Source of the DNA: Asanoa sp. WMMD1127 | GTDB lineage: Bacteria > Actinomycetota > Actinomycetes > Mycobacteriales > Micromonosporaceae | Assembly (NCBI RefSeq): GCF_029626225.1 | Contig: NZ_JARUBP010000001.1 | Span: forward strand, 1,860,001 to 1,924,000 | Direction: 5' to 3' | Length of the DNA stretch: 64,000 nt | Shown: in pieces, positions 58,839-64,000 of the stretch | Numbering within the stretch: the stretch's first letter is position 1 | Layout: each line of letters begins with the position of its first letter | The notes under the pieces: generated by a model | What the model was told of the DNA's origin: nothing | What the model saw: the letters and a program-made list of their open reading frames with translations, nothing else | The model's database searches: none | Translations under genes and position numbers: made by a program

Positions 58839-59549
58839 ATGGCCGAGATCACCGGGGATCAGCGGGTTCAGTCCGAGGTGCTGGAAGGTCTGGCGGCGGC
58901 GGTCAACCACCGGCACTGGTTCGCCGAGTTGGCCCTGCCCTACCTGGGCAGCAACCCGATCGAGATCGGCAGCGGCTTGGGCGACTACGCCCTCGAGTGG
59001 GCGCCGCACACGGCTCGGTTCACGGCCACCGAGGCCGACCCGGACCGGCTGATCGCGCTCAAGGAGCGGCTCGCCGGCCACCCCGACATCGAGGTGCGCC
59101 AGATGCTCCTGCCGAGCCAGGAGGACGGCGCGTACACGGCGGCGGTCTCCTACAACGTGCTCGAGCACATCGAGGACGACCGGCGGGCGCTGCAGACCAT
59201 GGGCCGGCTGGTCCGCCCGGGCGGCGCCGTGATCATCATCGTGCCGGCGTTCCCGTTCGCCATGAGTCCGGTGGACATCGCGACCGGTCACGTGCGCCGC
59301 TACACGATCAGGTCCCTGGCCCGGGTGATGAGCCGGGCCGACCTGCGGGTGGAACGGATCAACTACACCAACGCGCTCGGCCTGATCGGCTACTACATGG
59401 CGACGAGCGTCTTCCGGCTCACGCCCAAGGAAGGCGCGATGGTCAAGTTGTACGACAAGCTGGTGCTGCCCGCGACGAAAGCGGTCGAGCAGCGGGTCCG
59501 CCCGCCGTTCGGGCAGTCGGTCTTCGCGGTCGCCCGCCGGCCGCGGTAG
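58839..59549 (+). CDS. SAM-dependent methyltransferase (class I)
   Basis: The 236-residue protein has the Rossmann-type motif PIEIGSGLGDYALEW near residue 40, TATEADPDRL near 62, AAVSYNVLEHIEDDRRAL near 100 and LVRPGGAVIIIVPAFPF near 125, as in methyltransferase type 11/12 families. GHVRRYTIRSLARVM matches homologues that sit with polyprenol-sugar synthesis genes. The ATG at 58839 follows GGGGGAGG. With the divergent membrane glycosyltransferase and the GT2 enzyme nearby it may belong to a cell-surface glycan pathway; this is inferred. Confidence 0.85.
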   Translation: MAEITGDQRVQSEVLEGLAAAVNHRHWFAELALPYLGSNPIEIGSGLGDYALEWAPHTARFTATEADPDRLIALKERLAGHPDIEVRQMLLPSQEDGAYTAAVSYNVLEHIEDDRRALQTMGRLVRPGGAVIIIVPAFPFAMSPVDIATGHVRRYTIRSLARVMSRADLRVERINYTNALGLIGYYMATSVFRLTPKEGAMVKLYDKLVLPATKAVEQRVRPPFGQSVFAVARRPR

Positions 59550-59563
59550 GAGCGAGCAGAAAG

Positions 59564-59650
59564 CGGAGGGTGTGGGATTCGAACCCACGAGGACGTTGCC
59601 GCCCTACCGGTTTTCAAGACCAGCGCCATCGGCCACTAGGCGAACCCTCC
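59564..59650 (-). tRNA. tRNA-Ser (TGA)
   Basis: On the minus strand the acceptor GGAGGGT pairs with ACCCTCC. The loop CTTGAAA holds anticodon TGA. The long variable arm and T-loop GGTTCGAATCC are typical of class II tRNA-Ser. CCA is not encoded. Confidence 0.94.
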
Positions 59651-59701
59651 TGGACGCGGGGTCAAGTCTGCCATGCGCGCCGGTACGGGGTAAGAAAGGG
59701 C

Positions 59702-60634
59702 ATGCGCGCGATAACGATCCCCAAGCCGGGCGGACCCGAGGTGCTCACCTGGACGGAGGTGCCGGATCCGGTGCCGGGCCCGGGCGAGGTGCTGGTCGAG
59801 GTCGTCGCCTCCGCCGTCAACCGCGCCGACCTGCTGCAACGCCAGGGCCGTTACACACCACCGCCGGGCGCCTCGCCCTATCCGGGACTGGAATGCGCCG
59901 GCCTGGTCGACGGCGATCCGGTGTGCGCGTTGCTGGCTGGCGGCGGGTACGCCCAGCAGGTCGCGGTGCCGGCCGACCACCTGCTACCGGTGCCCGCCGG
60001 CGTTGCCTTGGAGGAAGCGGCCGGCCTGCCCGAGGTGGCCTGCACGGTGTGGTCCAACGTGGTCCACATCGGACGGCTCGCTGCGGGCGAGACGCTGCTC
60101 GTCCACGGCGGCTCCAGCGGCATCGGAACATTCGCCATCCAGCTGGGCAAGGCGTTGGGTGCTCGCGTGATCACCACCGCCCGCAAGGTGAAGCACGAGG
60201 CGTTGCTGGCCTTGGGCGCCGACCACGTCATCGACTACTCCACAGAGGACTTCTCGGCGATCGCGCAGGACCTGGGCGGTGCCGACGTCATCCTGGACTT
60301 CGTCGGAGCGTCCTATCTGGACCGAAACATCGCGGCGCTCGCCCGCAACGGCCGGCTGGCCATCATCGGCACCCAGGGCGGCCGGCACACGGAGTTCGAC
60401 CTGGCGAAGGTGATGGCCAAGCAGGCATCGATCTCGGCGACCCTGCTCCGACCCCGGTCCGTGGCGGAGAAGGCCGAGATCATCGATGGCGTACGCGCCA
60501 CCGTCTGGCCGCTGATCGAGCAGGGCCGGATCCGCCCGGTGATCGACCGCCGCTTCCCGATGCCCGAGGCGGCGGCGGCTCACCGAGTTGTCGAGGAGAG
60601 CACGCACGTCGGAAAGGTGCTGCTGGTCAATTAG
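59702..60634 (+). CDS. NAD(P)H:quinone oxidoreductase, zinc-less MDR family
   Basis: The 310-residue protein begins MRAITIPKPGGPEVLTWTEV and has NRADLLQRQGRYTPPPG near residue 42 and the NADPH-binding LLVHGGSSGIGTFAIQLGKA near 137, as in the PIG3/QorA group that reduces quinones. After YPGLECAGL the usual segment of about 14 residues (GxVxxVGxxVxxWxVGD) is missing: the protein goes directly to VDGDPVCALLAGGGYA. This is an internal shortening that may alter the substrate pocket. AAAGGG precedes the ATG. It overlaps the convergent soxR gene by eight bases. Confidence 0.88.
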   Translation: MRAITIPKPGGPEVLTWTEVPDPVPGPGEVLVEVVASAVNRADLLQRQGRYTPPPGASPYPGLECAGLVDGDPVCALLAGGGYAQQVAVPADHLLPVPAGVALEEAAGLPEVACTVWSNVVHIGRLAAGETLLVHGGSSGIGTFAIQLGKALGARVITTARKVKHEALLALGADHVIDYSTEDFSAIAQDLGGADVILDFVGASYLDRNIAALARNGRLAIIGTQGGRHTEFDLAKVMAKQASISATLLRPRSVAEKAEIIDGVRATVWPLIEQGRIRPVIDRRFPMPEAAAAHRVVEESTHVGKVLLVN

Positions 60635-61088
60635 CGGCCCGGCGCGCGGCTCGCCGCATCAGCAGCTGCGGGCCGCTGCCGTCGGCCGACAGCCGGTCGC
60701 CGGCGTTGTAGAGCTGGCAGCGCTGCATCGACAGGCAGCCGCAGCCGATGCACTCCGAGAGGTCGTCGCGCAGCTCCTCGAGCAGCGCGATGCGCTCGTC
60801 GAGCCGGGTCCGCCAGTGCGCGGAGAGGCGGCTCCAGTCGGCGCGGGTCGGGGTGCGGTTGTCGGGCAGCTCGGCGAGCGCGGCGGCGATCTCGTCGAGC
60901 GCGACGCCGACCTGCTGCGCGATCCGGATGAAGGCCACCCGGCGCAGCTCGGCCCGGTCGTAGCGGCGCTGGTTGCCACTGGTGCGGCCGGCGCGGATCA
61001 GCCCCAGCCGCTCGTAGTAGCGCAGCGCGGACGGCGCGACGCCGGACCGCGCGGAAAGCTCACCGATGGTGAGGGTGTCGGTGCTCAG
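60627..61088 (-). CDS. soxR: SoxR, redox-sensing MerR-family regulator
   Basis: The protein (about 153 residues) has an N-terminal MerR HTH (LTIGELSARSGVAPSALRYY) and the SoxR cluster CIGCGCLSMQRC near residue 118, whose four Cys bind a [2Fe-2S] centre that senses redox-cycling compounds. In actinomycetes SoxR controls a few oxidoreductases and transporters; the convergent quinone oxidoreductase is a fitting target. There is no ATG/GTG/TTG at the expected position. A CTG at 61088 that overlaps the GT2 stop (CTGA) gives MSTDTLTIGE, the normal N-terminus, so I use it. An in-frame GTG 39 bases upstream (61127) is the alternative. Confidence 0.88.
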   Translation of the reverse strand: MSTDTLTIGELSARSGVAPSALRYYERLGLIRAGRTSGNQRRYDRAELRRVAFIRIAQQVGVALDEIAAALAELPDNRTPTRADWSRLSAHWRTRLDERIALLEELRDDLSECIGCGCLSMQRCQLYNAGDRLSADGSGPQLLMRRAARRAAN

Positions 61089-61771
61089 CGCTTGCGGGCG
61101 CGCTCGCGGCCCAGGATCCACAGTGCCTCGACGCCGTCTTTCCACGTGATCTTCTTGCCCTCTTCGCGACCGCGGGCCCGGTAGCTGATCGGCACCTCGT
61201 AGGGGCGAATCTTGCGCCGCAGCAGCTTGCCGGTGACCTCGGCCTCCATGCCGAAGCCGCGCGACTTGATCTCCAGCGACCGGTAGAGCGAGACCGGGAG
61301 CAGCTTGAAGCAGGTCTCCAGGTCGCCGATGTAGGAGTTGAACAGCACGTTGGCGGCGGTGGTGACGGCCTTGTTGCCCATCACGTACCAGAAGCTGTAG
61401 GCGCTGTGGCTGCCGAACGTGCGGTTGCCGTAGACCACCTTGGCGCGCCCGTCGAGCACCGGGTCGAGCAGCCGCGGGATGTCCAGCGGGTCGTATTCGA
61501 GGTCGGCGTCGAGGATGACCATGTAGTCGCCCTCGGCGCTGTCGACGGCCGTCTTGATCGCGGCGCCCTTGCCGGCGTTGCGCTGGTGGGTGATGACCCG
61601 CAGCCGGGAGTCGTCGGCGGCGTCGAGGATCGCGCCGGTGCCGTCACGGCTGCCGTCGTTGACCACGACCAGCTCGATCTCGCACGGGTATTCCACCGCG
61701 AGCGCCTGCTTGAGCGCTTCCGCGATGCGTTCTTCCTCGTTGTAGACCGGCATGAGGATCGAGAGCTTCAC
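61085..61771 (-). CDS. Family 2 glycosyltransferase, polyprenol-phosphate type
   Basis: The 228-residue protein begins MKLSILMPVYNEEERIAEAL and has VVNDGSRDGT near residue 37, KGAAIKTAVDSAEGDYMVIL near 68 with DADLEYDP, and GFGMEAEVTGKLLRR, all typical of dolichol/polyprenol-phosphate sugar synthases. No C-terminal membrane helices are present, so it is the soluble type. It would charge a lipid carrier for membrane glycosyltransferases such as the one at 56919-58685. The GTG at 61771 follows AGGAGA. It is coupled to soxR by overlap. Confidence 0.9.
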   Translation of the reverse strand: MKLSILMPVYNEEERIAEALKQALAVEYPCEIELVVVNDGSRDGTGAILDAADDSRLRVITHQRNAGKGAAIKTAVDSAEGDYMVILDADLEYDPLDIPRLLDPVLDGRAKVVYGNRTFGSHSAYSFWYVMGNKAVTTAANVLFNSYIGDLETCFKLLPVSLYRSLEIKSRGFGMEAEVTGKLLRRKIRPYEVPISYRARGREEGKKITWKDGVEALWILGRERARKR

Positions 61772-61924
61772 CGGGACATCTCCTGGGCAGGCGACAAATC
61801 CGCATCAGCGTACCGGCTGCGCTTGAAGATCGTGTTTCACCGTCCGCCGCTGTCGCCCGGACGGGCTCGGCCAATCACCTGAGGAGTATTCACATATGTC
61901 CCTCCATCAGGCTACTCTCCAGTA

Positions 61925-61950
61925 ACTCGATCGATACCTTCCGATCGAGT
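61925..61950. promoter_or_regulatory. Inverted repeat in front of the SGNH hydrolase gene
   Basis: ACTCGATCG, eight bases, CGATCGAGT: a perfect 9-bp inverted repeat ending just before the GGAAGGAG ribosome site. It may be an operator or a hairpin that affects translation. Confidence 0.5.
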
Positions 61951-61965
61951 GGAAGGAGTGCGTCG

Positions 61966-63576
61966 ATGCTCGTCTCCCCCACGGGGACCGGCAACGCGCT
62001 CCGGGCGTCGATGCGGCGTACCCTCGCCGCCGCGGCGCTCGTCGCGGGCCTCGTCCTCCCGTCCCTCGCCGCGCCGGGTTCACCCGCCGCCGCGGCCGAC
62101 CGTCCCCCCGTCCAGCCGCTGCCGGCCAACCTCGAGGCGATCCGCGCCGCCGAGGCGACCGCCCTCTACGGCAGCCCAGCCGTCCGCCCTCTCGAAGAAC
62201 GCCGGACCGCGCTGGTCACCATGGGTGACAGCGAGATCTCCGGCGAAGGGGTCGGCAACTACGTCCCCGGCACGCACCAGGACGGCAACTGGTGCGACCG
62301 CTCGTACGACCAGGCGGTGTTCCGCACCGGCATCGCAGCCGACACGCAGTACAACATCGCCTGCTCCGGCGCCACACCGTGGAACCTCATCGCCGGCGGC
62401 CCGGCCCAGTGGAACGAGCTCAACCAGGGCGACCACCTGGCGATCAAGGCCCGGAACACGCGGATCAAGCTGATCTGGGTCGTCATCGGCGCCAACGGTG
62501 ACGGCACGATCCAGTTCGGCCCGGTGGCCACCGACTGCGCGATCCGCCGGGTGTTCTTCCAAGGCCCCTGCTACCCGACCTACACCGACGTGTGGACGAC
62601 CCGGGTCGAGGGCTCGCGGGTGGCGGTCGAGGACGCGCTGCGCAGCATCCGGTCGACGATGACCGCCGCCGGCTACCTGGCGGCGGACTACGAGCTCGTG
62701 CTGCAGTCCTACCCGAGCCCGGGCAGCCCCGACGTCGAGGACAACCCCGACTTCCCCGGCTGGTACTCCGGCGGCTGCCTGCTCTACCTCGCCGACCAGG
62801 CGTTCGCCCGCAACAAGGCGGTGCCGCTGTTCGAGCGGGCCCTGCGCCAGGCGGCGGCCAACACCGGCACCCGCTACCTCGACGCGAGCCGGCTCTTCCA
62901 CGGTCACGAGGTGTGCACCGACTCGACCAGCGTGCGCGGCCTGTACATCGAGGTCGGGATCTGGAACGAGAACGCCGCCCGCCAGTCGTTCCACCCGAAC
63001 GCACGCGGTCACGGCATGTTCGCCGAGTGCATGACGGCCTTCTGGAACTCCGGGCTGCCCCAGGCCACCTGCGTCGACCAGGCCAGCACCGGCCGGGGCA
63101 CGCTGGTCGGCGGGTTGCTGGAGTTCAAGCAGCTGCGCAACGCGGGCACCGGCAAGTGCGTCGACGGCAAGGGCTACGACTCGCGAAACGGCACGATTCA
63201 GCAGTCGTACGCCTGTCATGGCGGCCGAAACCAGGGCTTCTGGTACGACCCGGCGCGCCAGTCCCTGCACAGTGAGCTGTCCCATGACCGCTGCCTGGAC
63301 GTCTCCGGCGGCTCGCTGACGGCGAACACGGCGGTCAACATCTACAACTGCACGGGCGGCGCCAACCAGAAGTGGATCTTCGCCGGCAACCAGCTCAAGA
63401 CGGCCGGCAACCAGGCGCTCTGCCTGGCGTTCGACAACCCGCTGCTGGGCACGCCCCGGCTGCGGCTGGCCACCTGCGGTTCGAGCGCCCGGCAACAGTG
63501 GTCGTTCGAGTCCCGCGCGTTCGCCAACCCGGTCGGCTACGGCCACGACGACTTCATCGGCAGCCGAGTCTACTGA
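61966..63576 (+). CDS. Secreted SGNH/GDSL hydrolase with C-terminal ricin-type lectin domain
   Basis: The 536-residue protein has a signal peptide (basic start MRRTLAAAALVAGLVLPSLA, cleavage near SPAAAAD, residue 45). The SGNH hydrolase has MGDSEISGEGVGNY with the nucleophile Ser near residue 88, SGATPWNL, VIGANGDG, and SFHPNARGHGMF with the catalytic His near 343. A ricin B-type lectin domain (about 385-520) has the QxW-like repeats QGFW, NQKWIF and RQQWSF and paired Cys. It probably deacylates a polysaccharide or lipid while the lectin holds the substrate. The ATG at 61966 has GGAAGGAG in front. A terminator follows. Confidence 0.9.
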   Translation: MLVSPTGTGNALRASMRRTLAAAALVAGLVLPSLAAPGSPAAAADRPPVQPLPANLEAIRAAEATALYGSPAVRPLEERRTALVTMGDSEISGEGVGNYVPGTHQDGNWCDRSYDQAVFRTGIAADTQYNIACSGATPWNLIAGGPAQWNELNQGDHLAIKARNTRIKLIWVVIGANGDGTIQFGPVATDCAIRRVFFQGPCYPTYTDVWTTRVEGSRVAVEDALRSIRSTMTAAGYLAADYELVLQSYPSPGSPDVEDNPDFPGWYSGGCLLYLADQAFARNKAVPLFERALRQAAANTGTRYLDASRLFHGHEVCTDSTSVRGLYIEVGIWNENAARQSFHPNARGHGMFAECMTAFWNSGLPQATCVDQASTGRGTLVGGLLEFKQLRNAGTGKCVDGKGYDSRNGTIQQSYACHGGRNQGFWYDPARQSLHSELSHDRCLDVSGGSLTANTAVNIYNCTGGANQKWIFAGNQLKTAGNQALCLAFDNPLLGTPRLRLATCGSSARQQWSFESRAFANPVGYGHDDFIGSRVY

Positions 63577-63582
63577 GTCAGT

Positions 63583-63611
63583 GTCGGGGGCCCGTCGCGC
63601 GGGCCCCCGAC
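63583..63611. terminator. Bidirectional terminator
   Basis: GTCGGGGGCCCG, loop TCGCG, then the exact complement: a perfect 12-bp stem between the hydrolase gene and the convergent gene that ends at 63617. Confidence 0.85.
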
Positions 63612-63616
63612 CGTCC

Positions 63617-64000
63617 TTACTTCGTCCGCGGGATCACGATCAGCCGGGCGTCTCCGCCGTCGCCGTCCTTGGTGCCGGCCACCCCGACCTGGTCGCCCGC
63701 GGCCAGCTCGTCAGGCTGGATCGAGCTGCGGCGCTCGACCACCCGCAGGTCGTCGGCGAACTGCCAGGTGATCGTGAAGCCGTCGGTGCTCTTGACGGTG
63801 ATCGAGTCGCTGTCGACGGCCGTCACCGCGCCCCGCTGCACCAGCACGGTCTGCGTACCGCCGTCCTTGGTTCGCACGACCGCCTCGCCGTGCAGCGTGT
63901 TCTTGCGCAGCAGCACCCGCGCCTTGAGCCGCTTGCCGCGCTCCCGGTCCTTGTGCGGCGCGGCCGACGGGCTGGCCGACGGCGATGGCGCCCCCAACGC
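63617..64000 (-). CDS. DUF5666-like protein, C-terminal part (runs off the right edge)
   Basis: The visible 127 codons begin in a Ser/Ala/Pro-rich linker (APSPSASPSAAPHKD), then a basic turn and a small beta-barrel-like region LHGEAVVRTKDGGTQTVLVQ, GAVTAVDSDSITVKSTDGFT and DELAAGDQVGVAG. This resembles DUF5666 domains of secreted proteins. The N-terminus, probably with a signal peptide or membrane helix, lies beyond the window. The function is unknown. Confidence 0.65.
   Translation of the reverse strand, partial: ALGAPSPSASPSAAPHKDRERGKRLKARVLLRKNTLHGEAVVRTKDGGTQTVLVQRGAVTAVDSDSITVKSTDGFTITWQFADDLRVVERRSSIQPDELAAGDQVGVAGTKDGDGGDARLIVIPRTK

Overview
The window is very GC-rich (roughly 70% or more over most of its length) with the codon bias of an actinomycete. 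An actinobacterial type VII secretion (T7SS/ESX) locus, a LigC-type ligase, DUF397 and DUF6082 genes, an S-adenosyl methyltransferase of the DUF574 type, FhuF and a very large Rhs/HINT toxin together suggest a filamentous actinomycete, most likely Micromonosporaceae. That placement is an inference; no rRNA gene is present.

Layout. 1-8.5 kb: T7SS locus, eccC (cut by the window edge), eccD, an accessory gene, eccE, eccB and two WXG100/PPE-like substrate candidates. A 165-bp palindromic MITE-like element sits at the eccD stop and an IS5-family element at the end of the substrate pair. 9.5-12.4 kb: a 17-bp minisatellite, ligC, a membrane protein, and two duplicated small acidic genes, each directly behind a SigB/SigF-type promoter. 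12.4-16.5 kb: a signalling cluster of a PAS/GAF/PP2C phosphatase, a B12-binding photosensor-like protein, a luciferase-like oxidoreductase and a divergent STAS anti-sigma antagonist. 16.5-22.3 kb: a TetR-controlled heterodimeric ABC exporter, a GNAT, and a yybP-ykoY (Mn2+) riboswitch in front of a GDT1/UPF0016 transporter.

22.3-25.5 kb: a low-GC island with overlapping cytosine methyltransferase, restriction endonuclease and Vsr genes. 25.6-32.5 kb: metabolic and hypothetical genes, including a frameshifted phytase-like gene and a coupled DUF488-DUF429 pair. 32.5-45.0 kb: a polymorphic toxin locus, in which a 2,896-residue Rhs/HINT protein is followed by seven immunity-type genes, one N-terminally short reading frame and a decayed fragment. 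45.4-52.8 kb: a secreted propeller protein, two short tandem repeat arrays, an iron-box/FhuF unit, a HTH-peptide deformylase fusion, flavohaemoglobin with a divergent PNPOx-like protein, and a CPBP protease. 52.8-64 kb: an H1-tail/EcsC-like protein, three tRNAs (Ser-GCT, Arg-ACG, Ser-TGA), DUF6082 and DUF397 genes, an SDR pseudogene, a membrane glycosyltransferase, a methyltransferase, quinone oxidoreductase with SoxR, a GT2 enzyme, and a secreted SGNH hydrolase with a ricin-type lectin domain.

Two assemblies deserve most attention: the B12-photosensor/PP2C/STAS cluster, which looks like a light- or cobalamin-gated partner-switching pathway close to SigB-type promoters, and the Rhs toxin with its immunity-gene array.
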